A stretch of 64,000 nt of DNA, taken from contig CAMDDZ010000017.1 of assembly GCA_945893145.1 (NCBI GenBank), positions 1 through 64,000 on the forward strand, read 5' to 3'. The notes under the pieces were generated by a model. That model saw only the letters and a program-made list of their open reading frames with translations, did no database searches and was not told where the DNA came from. The position numbers were made by a program, and so were the translations under genes. The DNA is from Rhodoplanes serenus. GTDB taxonomy: Bacteria > Pseudomonadota > Alphaproteobacteria > Rhizobiales > Xanthobacteraceae. Below are positions 25,399 to 34,838 of the stretch, in pieces; the stretch's first letter is position 1, and each line of letters begins with the position of its first letter.

Positions 25399-26935
25399 TG
25401 ACGCCTCCCTTTGGCAGATCGAGGACGTGGCCGGAGAACTCCCGCGACACCACGCCGCTGAGAGCGCGGGCGGTGGCCGGAGGCAGTTCGGTCTTGCCCA
25501 TGAGGAACAGATCGACGTCGTTCGGCGCCACGTTGACGTCGAGCGGCGTCTTGATGACGTCGCCGGGCCGCGCGGGCCGCACCAGACGCGGCGTCACGAT
25601 GATCGCAAGGTCGGTTTCGTCTTTCTGGTACCGCGTGCTGCGGAACAGTGCGCCGAGCACCGGAACGTCACCGAGCCAGGGCAGCTGCTGGATCGCGTTT
25701 CGCCCATTGCTCTGCAGCAGCCCACCGATCACGAAGCTCTGGCCATCGCGCAGTTCGACCGTGGTCGAGGCACGGCGCACGATCAGCGGCGGGACCGAGA
25801 TGCCCGCAACCTGCACCTGATGGCTGAAGTCGAGCTGGCTGACCTCCGGCTCGATCTTCATGTTGATCAGGCCGTCGGCGAGCACGGTCGGCGTAAAGGC
25901 AAGGCCGACGCCGTAGCGCTTGAACTCGATGGTGACCTGGCCGAGCGCGCCCGGCACCGGGACCGGATACTCACCACCGGCGAGAAAGCTCGCGGTGTCG
26001 CCCGAGAGCGCCACGAGGTTGGGCTCAGCGAGCGAACGCGCCACGCCGCGCTGTTCAAGCGCGTTGATCATCGCCTGCGTCTCGACGCCGCCCGCGATCA
26101 TTTTTGCGATCATGAAGCCGAACGGCGCTGTGCCGGACAGCACGCCCGCCGCGACCACCGGAGAAACGGTCAACGCGGTGGGGCTGACGTTGGGACCGGC
26201 GGGCGACAAACTGGGGCTAACCGCAGGCTGTTTGAAGTTATCGGTGCCCGTGTTGGTGACCGGCAGCTGGTTCTGACCCTGTCGCGAGCCGACGTTGATC
26301 AGCGAGTTGCCGCCGAACCGGTTCCACTGCACGCCGAGTTCGCGGCTCGCCTGGCGCGAGGCCTCGACGAAACGCACCTCCAGCATGACCTGCTGCGGCT
26401 GCAGCACCTGGACCGTGTTGATGACATCCGGGCCGAACTGCTTGGCGATGGTCACGACGCGATCGAGCGTCACCGCGTCGGGCGACGTGCCCGACAGCAT
26501 GATGCGGCCGTTCACCGCGGAGACCCGCAGTTTGGCGTACGGGAAACGCTTACGGATTTCATTTTGTAGCAACGAGGTGTCGTAGATCACCTCGACATCG
26601 AACACGCCGATCAGCTTCTTGCCCTCGGCATAGATCGACACGCGCGTGGTGCCGTTCTTTTTGCCAAGGATCGACAGCGCGCGGTCGGTGAGCGGATTGA
26701 CGTCCGCCACCTCCGGATCACCGACGGTGATCTCGACGAAGCTTGTGTCGGTCCGCACGTCCTCGGACTTGCCGATATAGACAGTGATCGTTGAGGTGCG
26801 TTTGATCGCGCCGATTTGGAGCAGGCGCTGCGCCTCGGCCTCGCGAGCCGGCAGCAAACCCAACATCAGAGCCGTGATTGCTACCGCAATCATCGGCAGC
26901 CTTGCCTTGAACGATTTCCACCTGTTCACGTCCAT
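25376..26935 (-). CDS. cpaC: CpaC/RcpA outer-membrane secretin
   Basis: The 519-residue precursor has a signal peptide (to about residue 36), a pilus-assembly N-domain with the IYIGKSEDVRTD type start, a BON-like region and the secretin domain at about 230-480 (VEVRFVEASRQASRELGVQW; VPLLGALFRSTRYQ-like WLGDVPVLGALFRS). It forms the outer-membrane channel for the Tad pilus. ATG 26935 has AAGGG 7 bases upstream; an earlier in-frame start at 26965 adds ten hydrophilic residues before the signal peptide. Confidence 0.94.
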   Translation of the reverse strand: MDVNRWKSFKARLPMIAVAITALMLGLLPAREAEAQRLLQIGAIKRTSTITVYIGKSEDVRTDTSFVEITVGDPEVADVNPLTDRALSILGKKNGTTRVSIYAEGKKLIGVFDVEVIYDTSLLQNEIRKRFPYAKLRVSAVNGRIMLSGTSPDAVTLDRVVTIAKQFGPDVINTVQVLQPQQVMLEVRFVEASRQASRELGVQWNRFGGNSLINVGSRQGQNQLPVTNTGTDNFKQPAVSPSLSPAGPNVSPTALTVSPVVAAGVLSGTAPFGFMIAKMIAGGVETQAMINALEQRGVARSLAEPNLVALSGDTASFLAGGEYPVPVPGALGQVTIEFKRYGVGLAFTPTVLADGLINMKIEPEVSQLDFSHQVQVAGISVPPLIVRRASTTVELRDGQSFVIGGLLQSNGRNAIQQLPWLGDVPVLGALFRSTRYQKDETDLAIIVTPRLVRPARPGDVIKTPLDVNVAPNDVDLFLMGKTELPPATARALSGVVSREFSGHVLDLPKGGVNVVAVKN

Positions 26936-26978
26936 CTCCCCACCCTTACTGTTCAGCTTCCCCAAGCTTTAGCTGCGG

Positions 26979-27845
26979 CTATTGTCCTGTCCCTGTAGTG
27001 ACCGCCTGCTGTGGCGCACCTTCGATCGGTACGCTGTATTCCTGTCGTGTCGACGCCCTGTTGACTGAGACCGTGGTGACGCCGACGTTCTTACGTTCGG
27101 TCGGCACCGGCGCCGTGGCTCCGCTGAGATCGCTGAGCGTGATGCGGCGCGTGTATTCCGAATTCGCCTCGCCGGCCTTGCGCAAAATCAGTGTGAGCGT
27201 GCCGACCGAAGCCGCGAGTGAAATCTTCTGCGCACCAGTCGCATCGACTTCGAGCGTGACCGCTTTGGCCAGCGCCGGCTTGTCGGTCCGCTCGTCCGCG
27301 ATCTGGTCGATCGCCAGCACGCGCACGTTCTGCAACACGATGTCGGAGGTGGCGTTGCCCTTGTCAGCCTGCCGCGTGAGCGCCACGTCGACGCGATCGC
27401 CCGGCAGGATGAAGCCCGCCACACCATCGACGTCGTTGACGCGCACAGTGGCCGCCTTCAACCCGTCGCGCAGCATCGCGGACAACGTGGCGCGTTGGCC
27501 GGCGCCAGTGATCTTGCTGGCAAGGATCGCCTCGTTCGGCTCGATCGCGGTGAGCGCGACGCGCCGGCCGGTCGAGAGCAGAGCCTGGATGGTGGTGAAG
27601 GCGCCGGCCGGCATTGCATCCTGCGGCCAGGCTACTTCGCGCAACTCCGCCGCCGTCAGCTCGATGCCGAAGCGCAGCGGCTTCGACGCGACCACGACAG
27701 TTTGCGTGCTGAGTGGCTTCTTCTGCGCTTCGAGACTCTTCATGCGCAGCTCGGCCTGGTTGTTGAGCCAGGACTGCGCGACAAAGACCGCGAGCAGGCC
27801 GAACACGACGGCGAACGCGATCATCACGATGGTACTGGCACGCAC
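26979..27845 (-). CDS. cpaB: CpaB/RcpC pilus assembly protein
   Basis: The 288-residue protein has one N-terminal transmembrane segment (8-26) and an SAF domain at about 48-115 (VVASKPLRFGIELTAAEL and ILASKITG). An RcpC-type domain follows. It is the first gene of the visible Tad operon and starts 43 bases before cpaC. No pilin, CpaA peptidase or TadE/F pseudopilin is present upstream in this window, so these must be elsewhere. Confidence 0.92.
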   Translation of the reverse strand: MRASTIVMIAFAVVFGLLAVFVAQSWLNNQAELRMKSLEAQKKPLSTQTVVVASKPLRFGIELTAAELREVAWPQDAMPAGAFTTIQALLSTGRRVALTAIEPNEAILASKITGAGQRATLSAMLRDGLKAATVRVNDVDGVAGFILPGDRVDVALTRQADKGNATSDIVLQNVRVLAIDQIADERTDKPALAKAVTLEVDATGAQKISLAASVGTLTLILRKAGEANSEYTRRITLSDLSGATAPVPTERKNVGVTTVSVNRASTRQEYSVPIEGAPQQAVTTGTGQ

Positions 27846-28268
27846 GGTTTTTTCCCCGGTTCGACGCCTGTTGAATTTCTTGACGCCACTATCGAAGCCG
27901 GGTGGTATTGATTCAGTGAAATGCAGGCGGCTTCTTCCGCCATGCTGAAGATTGACTGAAGCGGTATTGTTTATGATTGGTGAGGCGATCCGCTCAACTT
28001 TGCGCTAACTCTGATCGCCGCGAAGGAATGATAAACCTTACCCAGACGTGACGGCGCGAGCGTGGTGAATCAGATGGAAACGCCACATCGTTTGTGCGGT
28101 AAACAACGGCAAGTGGGCGAGCGCCCCGCCTCTTGCGGCAATTCAGCTTGCAGCCCAACGTTGATCGGAATAATCGGATACGGCAACATGGCTAACCGCC
28201 GTTAAGCGTGCCCTGCCGGGCAAGAAGCAATAAGCCAATAAGCAAAGTGAGCAAGAAGGACGAACGCA
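27846..28268. other. divergent intergenic region
   Basis: No gene is supported here. The region must hold the leftward Tad operon promoter and the rightward promoter of the CMD gene. Near the right end are short direct repeats (AAGCAATAAGCC / AATAAGCAAAG at about 28226-28250) and an AAGGA site before ATG 28269. I see no clear -35/-10 pair. Confidence 0.5.
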
Positions 28269-28925
28269 ATGAGCAAGCCGTATATCAGCTATGTCGAGCC
28301 GGCCAACATGAAGGACCCCGCGATGTTGGCGGAGCTTGAGCGCTGCAAGACTTACGGCACGCCGCGGCCCGAGAGCCAGGCGATCCGCGCTCATGTGCCG
28401 GCCGTGTTCTGGTCGTTCGCCAACTCCTGGCGCGATGTATTCCACACCGGCGTCGCCGATCACGGTATCAAGGAGCTGTGCCGGCTCTATGTCTCGCGCT
28501 CGGTGCTCTGTGAGTTTTGCGGCAACCAGCGCTCGATCAAGGCAGCGACCGCAGGCGCCGTGGTCGAGGAGCAGACCAAGGACCTGATAAACTTCGAGGC
28601 TTCCACCCGCTACAGCGAGAAGCAGAAGGCCGCCCTCTCCTACGCCGAAGCGATCACTTGGGACCTGCCGGTCGACGAGAAGTTCTGGGCGCGGCTGCAC
28701 GAGCACTTCAGCGAGAAGGAGCTGGTCGAGATCGGCTATTTCATCGCGTTGACCATGGGTCAGCAGCGCTGGCTGCGCACGCTCAACATCGAGCATCACC
28801 AGATCCTGCCGGGCGAAGACGGTTCGATGGCGCCGGGCTTCGAGACCGAAGATGCGCTGAAGCGCTCCAAGGCCGCGCCGGACTATTGGGCGAAGAAGAA
28901 GCCTCAGGTCCAGGCGGCGGAGTAG
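28269..28925 (+). CDS. carboxymuconolactone decarboxylase-family protein
   Basis: The 218-residue cytoplasmic helical protein carries the AhpD/CMD signature around RSVLCEFCGNQRSIKA, with the CxxC pair needed for peroxidase or alkylhydroperoxidase-like chemistry. The later WDLPVDEKFWARLHEHFSEKELVEIGYFIALTMG stretch is also typical of the family. It may be a peroxidase or an enzyme of aromatic catabolism. It stands alone: the long palindrome downstream ends its transcript. Confidence 0.87.
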   Translation: MSKPYISYVEPANMKDPAMLAELERCKTYGTPRPESQAIRAHVPAVFWSFANSWRDVFHTGVADHGIKELCRLYVSRSVLCEFCGNQRSIKAATAGAVVEEQTKDLINFEASTRYSEKQKAALSYAEAITWDLPVDEKFWARLHEHFSEKELVEIGYFIALTMGQQRWLRTLNIEHHQILPGEDGSMAPGFETEDALKRSKAAPDYWAKKKPQVQAAE

Positions 28926-28965
28926 CGCTACCTACTTCCGGCATCCGCGCACGTCGCGCCAATTG

Positions 28966-29117
28966 TTGCGCCCTCTCCCCTTGTGGGAGAGGGCCAACTA
29001 AAATGAACCACGAACGCAGATGGGTGAGGGGTCAGCGTCTGCCGTGACGCTGACCCCTCACCCATTTTTGCTGTTGAGCTGCAGAACTGCCCTCTCCCAC
29101 AAGGGGAGAGGGCGCAA
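28966..29117. repeat. mosaic palindromic element with terminator
   Basis: A perfect 29-bp inverted repeat (28966-28994 and 29089-29117) flanks a perfect 19-bp hairpin (29021-29039 and 29046-29064) with loop TGCCGT, followed directly by TTTTT. The inner hairpin should stop transcription of the CMD gene. Each outer arm also folds on itself (CCCTCTCC...GGAGAGGG). Confidence 0.9.
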
Positions 29118-29137
29118 TAATCAGCCTCGCGGACGAA

Positions 29138-29599
29138 CTATTTCCCTGCCGACTTCGGCAATGCCACAATCATGTCGAGCTCGATGCGCGCTCCCGGCGA
29201 CGACAGCTGATTGATGCACACCGTCGTGCTCGCCGGCAGCCAGTCGCCGAAATAGGTGTGCATGGTCTTGTGCATGGCATCGGCTTCGCGGAAGTCGGTG
29301 AGATACTTTGTCACCTTGATGACATCCTTCCAGCTGGCGCCGACGCTTTCGAGGATCGACTGGATCGCGTTCATCGCGTTCTTGGTCTGCTCCTCGATCG
29401 AGTGCGGATGGATGTGCTCGTGATCCTGATGCGGATGGTTGTGATAGAGCGGCGACGACGTCGCGCCTGACAAGAACATCAGATCGCAGGCGCCGACGAT
29501 CTTGATCGCCGGCGCATAGGGCATCTTGTGCGCCTGCGATGGGTCCGGGTGAACCATTTCCAAACTGAAGGTCGATTGCGGCTTGGTGTTCACGTTCAT
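29138..29599 (-). CDS. RidA-family protein with His-rich loop
   Basis: The 153-residue cytoplasmic protein has the RidA/YjgF fold: VGACDLMFLSGATS, then TKNAMNAIQSILESVGASWKDVIKVTKYLTD and a final ARIELDMIVALP. It differs from classical RidA in two ways. The arginine needed for imine deamination (Arg105 of E. coli RidA) aligns with S124 in LPASTTV, and an insertion at residues 52-66 has seven histidines. It is therefore probably not a 2-aminoacrylate deaminase. A GGAGG-like site (GGAGGCTCGCC) precedes the ATG. Confidence 0.85.
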   Translation of the reverse strand: MNVNTKPQSTFSLEMVHPDPSQAHKMPYAPAIKIVGACDLMFLSGATSSPLYHNHPHQDHEHIHPHSIEEQTKNAMNAIQSILESVGASWKDVIKVTKYLTDFREADAMHKTMHTYFGDWLPASTTVCINQLSSPGARIELDMIVALPKSAGK

Positions 29600-29750
29600 G
29601 GCGAGCCTCCGTGCGTTTCCGGAAGCGTAGCAACTGGGCTGCCAGACATGAAGGCGTCTTTCCGCCCCTCATCCTGAGGGGCGGCCGAAGACCGCGCTCC
29701 CGGCGTGCCGTGGTCCGCAAGCGCAGAAGCGAGAAGGAAACCGCGTAAGG

Positions 29751-32700
29751 CTACGACGCCGCCACCGCGGGCTGCGCTGCAGCGGCCGCCGCGGCACGCT
29801 CGCGCACCAGCTTAGCGACCGCCATGTTGTCCACCTTGCCGGAGCCGAGCAGCGGGACCTTCTCCATCACCACGATCTCGGCAGGCGTCATCAGCTCGGA
29901 CGCGCCGCGACTGCGGGCGAAGGCCTGAAATTCGCTGCGGGTGGCGTCCTTTTTCTGCGTCACCAGCACCAGCCGCTCACCTTTGCGTGCATCCGGCACC
30001 GAGGCGACGGCGGAAAGCGCATCCGGCCAAAGGTCGGACGCGATCATCTCGACCGCCGCAAACGAGATCATCTCGCCGCCGATCTTGGCGAAGCGCTTGG
30101 CGCGACCCTTGATGGCAATGAAGCCCTGGGCGTCGATGTTCACGATGTCGCCGGTGTCGTGCCAACCCTCCGGCGGCGGCTCGATGACGCCGGGGTTCTC
30201 GACCCGCAAATAGCCCGCCATCACGTTCGGACCCTTGACGAACAACCGCCCGCCGTCGGTCACACCCTCGACCGGATCGAGCCGCGCTTCCATGCCGGGC
30301 AGCATGCGGCCGACCGTTCCGAACTTGTTGAACATCGGCGTGTTGAGCGCGAGCGCTGGCGCGGTTTCGGTGACGCCGTAACCCTCCAGAATGCGCAGGC
30401 CGAATTTTTCGAGATAGAGGCGCCGCGTCGATTCCTTCACCGGCTCGGCGCCGGCGAGAATGTAGCGTAGCGACCGGAAATCGTAAGCATGCGCCGAGCG
30501 CGCATAGCCGTTGAGGAACGTGTCAGTGCCGAACAGGATCGTTGCGTTCACGCCGTAGATCAGCTCGGGCACGATGCGATAGTGCAATGGCGACGGATAG
30601 AGATAGATGCGCACGCCAGACACCAGCGGCAACACCAGTCCGACCGTCAGGCCGAACGAGTGGAACACCGGCAGCACATTGAACACCTTGTCCTGCCGGC
30701 CGAAATCGATGCGCGCCGCCGCCTGCGCGGCATTCGCCAGCATGTTGCGGTGGGTCAGCACCACGCCCTTGGGCGTGCCTTCAGAGCCTGACGTGAACAG
30801 GATCACCGCCCAGTCATCGGGCTTGCGCTTTACCAGCGACTCCTTGGCGTGGAGAAATCCGCGCAGCTTGTCGCCGAGTGTGATGGTGGGCCGGATGTCG
30901 TCGAGATAGACGATCTTCACTTCTTTTGCGATCGCCGCGACCAGCGCGTCGAGCTTGCCGCGCTCGACGAAAGCGCGCGACGTCAAAATGGTGTCGAGTT
31001 GCGCCGCCTTGCAGGCGGCCAGCACATTGGCGGCGCCGGCCGAGAAGTTGATCATGGCGGGTACGCGGCCCGCCGACATCAGCGCCAACAGCGTCACCGC
31101 GGCGCCATTGGCGTTCGGCAACATCATGCCGATCGGCTTGCCCTCGGGCGCCAGCGGCATCAGCTTCTTGCCGAGGATCGCAGCGCCCATCAGCAGCCTG
31201 CGGTAGCTCAGCGTGCCGGCAACCGGGTCCTCGACCGCGACGCGGCCAATACCGTGAACCACGGCCGCTTCGATCACCGCCTCGACCACGGTGCGTTCGA
31301 TCGAGGTGGTGCGATACACCAGGTTCGACATGATCTCGTAGAGCGCAGCGCCCGCAGCCTGGCGCCGGTGCTTGCCTTTGAGTGCGGGATCGATCACCAG
31401 CTTCACCGGCTCGAGCACCGTCACCGTCACCTTGGGGAACCAGCGCCGCCGCACCTGCGCGCGCGACAGCCGCGTGAACGGCGTGTATTCCAGGCCTTCG
31501 AGCCGCACCGGCACCACCATGGCGCCGGACTTGTCGGCGATGAGCCCCGCGCCGTCATAGACCTTCATCAGGCTGCCCGTGATGGTGAGGCGGCCTTCCG
31601 GGAAAATGATCAGCGGCTCGCCGCCCTTCACGGCGTTGATCAGCGTGCGCGTCGCCATCGGCTTGGTCGGATCGAGCGGCATCGCGCGCGTGAAGCGCAG
31701 GAACGGCTTCACCCACCAGTTCTGCGCCATGGCGCTGTCGATGGCGAAGATCGGATCCTTGCCGAGCAACGACATCGCGAGCGCAGCGTCGAGAAAGCTC
31801 ACGTGGTTGAGTGCGATGATCGGGTTCGGCCCGGCGTTGAGCAGATTCTCCACGCCCTTCACCTCGACGCGATAGAACGCGCGGAACAGGATGGAGAGGA
31901 AGTCGGTACCGGCGTTTGCCGGCATGGTACGGCCGATCGTAATGGCAACGCCGAGGGTGACAATACCGATCAAGATGAAGACGCCGGGTGTCGACAGACC
32001 AACCGCTTGCAGGATCGCAATCGCGACGGTACCGCCAACCATGAACGCGGCGTTGATAACATTGACGCCGGCGATAACGCGCGCACGCCGGTCGGCGCCG
32101 GCCCAAGCCTGCACCGCCGCAAAGGTCGGCACGATATAGAGCCCGCCCGCGATCGCCATGCCAGCCAGATCGATCATGACCCGCAAGCCTAGAGTGGTGC
32201 TGAGCACCTCTTTCACACCGGCCGGGACGATGGCGAGCGGTGCCCCGGAGATAGCCCAACCAAGATCAAACGCAAATATTGCGAGCAGTACGGCACCGAA
32301 CAGCGTCGGCAGGATCACAATGCGGCCGCTCGCAAGCCAAGCCGCGAGCCCCGAGCCAAGCGCCACCGCGACCGCGAACACGGCCAAGAACGCCACCGCG
32401 ACTTCTTCGCTGCCGCCCAGCACCGTCTTGACCATCGGTGGCAGGAGCGAGAGCACCACGGCGCCGATCAGCCAAAACCAGCTCGTCACCAGCGCGCCCC
32501 ACCAAAGACGCGAGTCGGCATGCAGATGCTTGAGGAGATCCACCGTCGAGGCGGCGATATTGGATGAAATCTTGAGATTGGGCGCGCCCGAGCCGACACG
32601 CGGGATGAACAAGCTCGACGTCCAGCACAGCAATGCGAACACCAGCATCAAGCCTGCCGAGGAGGCAGGATCGCCGCCGCCCCTGGTGGCGAGACCAGCG

Positions 32701-33191
32701 ACCATCGTGCCGAGTAGGATCGCCAGAAAAGTCGCACCCTCGACCAGCGCGTTGGCGGCTGGCAATTCCGAACGCTGAAGCAAATCAGGCAGGATGCCGT
32801 ATTTGATCGGTCCGAACAGCGAACCGATGATACCGAAGCCAAGCAACGCTACGAACAGGATCGGTACCGTATAGGTGTCCGAGTGCAGAACGAATCCGAA
32901 GATCGCGATCAGAGAGACCGCGATCTCGCAAAACTTCAGGCGCTGCGCGATCACCGCCTTGTCGTAACGATCGGCAATCTGGCCCCCGAGCGCGGAAAGG
33001 AAAAAATACGGCGCGATAAAAACCGCAGCCGCAAGCTGGGTGAGCGGCGCAGCGAAACTTCCGCCGATCTTGTAGACGATCAGGAAGACCAACGCGTTCT
33101 TCAGGAAGTTGTCGCTGAACGCCGAGAAGAACTGGCACCAGAACAGTGGGGCGAAGCGGCGGGACAGCAGGAGCGGTTTCGATTCGGCCAT
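29751..33191 (-). CDS. aas: LplT-PlsC-Aas triple fusion, acyl-[ACP]-phospholipid O-acyltransferase
   Basis: The 1146-residue inner-membrane protein joins three units. An MFS domain like the lysophospholipid flippase LplT covers residues 1-410 (GGQIADRYDKAVIAQRLK). A PlsC acyltransferase covers about 430-620, with HX4D in LNHVSFLD and a FPEGRLT motif. An acyl-activating AMP-binding domain covers about 640-1135 (LFTSGSEGTPKGVVLTH and the ITGDI-type DTGDIVNI). Together these would flip lysophospholipids inward and re-acylate them. In E. coli these are two genes, lplT and aas; fused versions exist in Hyphomicrobiales. ATG 33191 gives MAESKPLLLSRRF. Confidence 0.93.
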   Translation of the reverse strand: MAESKPLLLSRRFAPLFWCQFFSAFSDNFLKNALVFLIVYKIGGSFAAPLTQLAAAVFIAPYFFLSALGGQIADRYDKAVIAQRLKFCEIAVSLIAIFGFVLHSDTYTVPILFVALLGFGIIGSLFGPIKYGILPDLLQRSELPAANALVEGATFLAILLGTMVAGLATRGGGDPASSAGLMLVFALLCWTSSLFIPRVGSGAPNLKISSNIAASTVDLLKHLHADSRLWWGALVTSWFWLIGAVVLSLLPPMVKTVLGGSEEVAVAFLAVFAVAVALGSGLAAWLASGRIVILPTLFGAVLLAIFAFDLGWAISGAPLAIVPAGVKEVLSTTLGLRVMIDLAGMAIAGGLYIVPTFAAVQAWAGADRRARVIAGVNVINAAFMVGGTVAIAILQAVGLSTPGVFILIGIVTLGVAITIGRTMPANAGTDFLSILFRAFYRVEVKGVENLLNAGPNPIIALNHVSFLDAALAMSLLGKDPIFAIDSAMAQNWWVKPFLRFTRAMPLDPTKPMATRTLINAVKGGEPLIIFPEGRLTITGSLMKVYDGAGLIADKSGAMVVPVRLEGLEYTPFTRLSRAQVRRRWFPKVTVTVLEPVKLVIDPALKGKHRRQAAGAALYEIMSNLVYRTTSIERTVVEAVIEAAVVHGIGRVAVEDPVAGTLSYRRLLMGAAILGKKLMPLAPEGKPIGMMLPNANGAAVTLLALMSAGRVPAMINFSAGAANVLAACKAAQLDTILTSRAFVERGKLDALVAAIAKEVKIVYLDDIRPTITLGDKLRGFLHAKESLVKRKPDDWAVILFTSGSEGTPKGVVLTHRNMLANAAQAAARIDFGRQDKVFNVLPVFHSFGLTVGLVLPLVSGVRIYLYPSPLHYRIVPELIYGVNATILFGTDTFLNGYARSAHAYDFRSLRYILAGAEPVKESTRRLYLEKFGLRILEGYGVTETAPALALNTPMFNKFGTVGRMLPGMEARLDPVEGVTDGGRLFVKGPNVMAGYLRVENPGVIEPPPEGWHDTGDIVNIDAQGFIAIKGRAKRFAKIGGEMISFAAVEMIASDLWPDALSAVASVPDARKGERLVLVTQKKDATRSEFQAFARSRGASELMTPAEIVVMEKVPLLGSGKVDNMAVAKLVRERAAAAAAAQPAVAAS

Positions 33192-33329
33192 GACGCCAAT
33201 CTTATGACAATGGGATGTGACACACACCAGTCTCGCGCCGAGACCGGGCCGAAATAGCCTTGTTTTTCACTTAATTCCGGCAGAACGCCGAAAGCATGGC
33301 AGCGGCAAAGCCACCCATCAGCCTGCTCT

Positions 33330-34838
33330 TCAGCCTTCTTGGAACACTTCCTCGCGCTTACCGCGGATCGCCGGCAGGGCGACGACCAGGAGCAGCAGCA
33401 CGGTCGCGATCAGCAGGCCTAAGCTGATCGGGCGCTCGACGAAAATCATCGGATCGCCGCCCGCGATCTTCATGGCGCGGCGCAGGTTCTCCTCCATCAG
33501 CGGCCCCAGCACGAAGCCGAGCAACAGCGGCGCCGGCTCGCATTCCAGCCGGATGAAGACGTAGCCGAGCACGCCGAACAACGCCGTCAGCATGACCTCG
33601 AACACGTTGTTGTTCACTGTGTAAACGCCAATCGCGCAGAACAGCAGGATCGCGAGATTGAGCAGCCGGTACGGCACCTTGAGAAGTTGCACCCACATGC
33701 CGATCAGCGGCAGGTTGATGACGACCAGCATGAGGTTGCCGATCCACATCGACGCGACCATGCCCCAGAACAAGCTCGGCCGCTCGGTCATCACCTGCGG
33801 GCCAGGCTGGATGCCGTGGATGGTGAGCGCCCCGATCATCAGCGCCATCACGGCGTTGCCGGGGATGCCGAGCGTCAGCATCGGGATGAACGAGGTCTGC
33901 GCGCCGGCGTTGTTGGCGGATTCGGGCCCCGCGACGCCTTCGATCGCGCCATTGCCAAACCGCGAAGGGTCTTTCGCGATCTTCTTCTCCAGCACATAGG
34001 CGGCGAACGAACTCAGCGTGGCGCCGCCGCCAGGCAACACGCCGAGCAGCGAGCCGAGGCCGGTGCCGCGCAGCACCGCAGGCCAGGCCAGGCGGAAATC
34101 CTCCGCCGTCGGCCACAGCCGCGAGATCTTTTCCTGCACCAGCGAGCGCTGCTTACCAGGCGACGTCAGATTGGCAATGATCTCACCCAGCCCGAATATC
34201 CCGACCGCAAGCGGCACGAAGCCGATGCCGTCGGAGAGCACGATGGTGCCGAAAGTGAAGCGAGCGCCACCGGTGTTGCCGTCGATCCCCACCAGGCCGA
34301 GCAACAGGCCAAGCACCACCATCGCAATCGCCTTAACGACCGAGCCGTGCGCCAGGACCACGGCGGCGACGAGACCCAAAAGCATCAACGAGAAATACTC
34401 CGGCGCACCAAACGACATGCCAACCTTGGCGAGCGGCGGCGAGAACAGCGCGATCAGCAACGTCGAAAAGCAGCCGGCGAAGAACGAACCGAGCGCCGCG
34501 ATGGCGAGCGCTGCGCCAGCGCGGCCCTGCCGCGCCATCTGGTGACCGTCGATACAAGTGACCACCGACGAGGTTTCGCCCGGCAGGTTCACCAGAATGG
34601 CGGTGGTCGAGCCGCCGTATTGCGCGCCATAGAAAATGCCGGCGAGCATAATCAGACCCGACACCGGCTCGAGCTTGAAGGTCAGCGGCAGCAGCATCGC
34701 GACCGTCGCCACCGGTCCGATGCCGGGCAATACGCCAATCAGCGTGCCGACCAGGCAGCCCAGCAGCGCAAAGCCGAGGTTGGTCGGCGTCAGCGCAACC
34801 TGAAAACCAAGCACAAGGTTGGCGAAAAAATCTTCCAC
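33330..34838 (-). CDS. tctA: TctA, large permease of tripartite tricarboxylate transporter
   Basis: The 502-residue inner-membrane protein has about 11-12 helices and the family signature GVAGPESANNAGAQTSF...LTLGIPG. It pairs with TctB and a periplasmic Bug protein to import carboxylates by cation symport. The GTG start at 34838 immediately follows the tctB stop (TAA then GTG), so expression depends on tctB translation. Bug-protein genes lie 2.1 kb upstream on the same strand. Confidence 0.95.
   Translation of the reverse strand: MEDFFANLVLGFQVALTPTNLGFALLGCLVGTLIGVLPGIGPVATVAMLLPLTFKLEPVSGLIMLAGIFYGAQYGGSTTAILVNLPGETSSVVTCIDGHQMARQGRAGAALAIAALGSFFAGCFSTLLIALFSPPLAKVGMSFGAPEYFSLMLLGLVAAVVLAHGSVVKAIAMVVLGLLLGLVGIDGNTGGARFTFGTIVLSDGIGFVPLAVGIFGLGEIIANLTSPGKQRSLVQEKISRLWPTAEDFRLAWPAVLRGTGLGSLLGVLPGGGATLSSFAAYVLEKKIAKDPSRFGNGAIEGVAGPESANNAGAQTSFIPMLTLGIPGNAVMALMIGALTIHGIQPGPQVMTERPSLFWGMVASMWIGNLMLVVINLPLIGMWVQLLKVPYRLLNLAILLFCAIGVYTVNNNVFEVMLTALFGVLGYVFIRLECEPAPLLLGFVLGPLMEENLRRAMKIAGGDPMIFVERPISLGLLIATVLLLLVVALPAIRGKREEVFQEG

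Noticed and set aside
30849-32192. 447-residue plus-strand frame opposite the Aas fusion
   Set aside because: Shadow of a strongly supported gene; arginine- and histidine-rich and without motifs.
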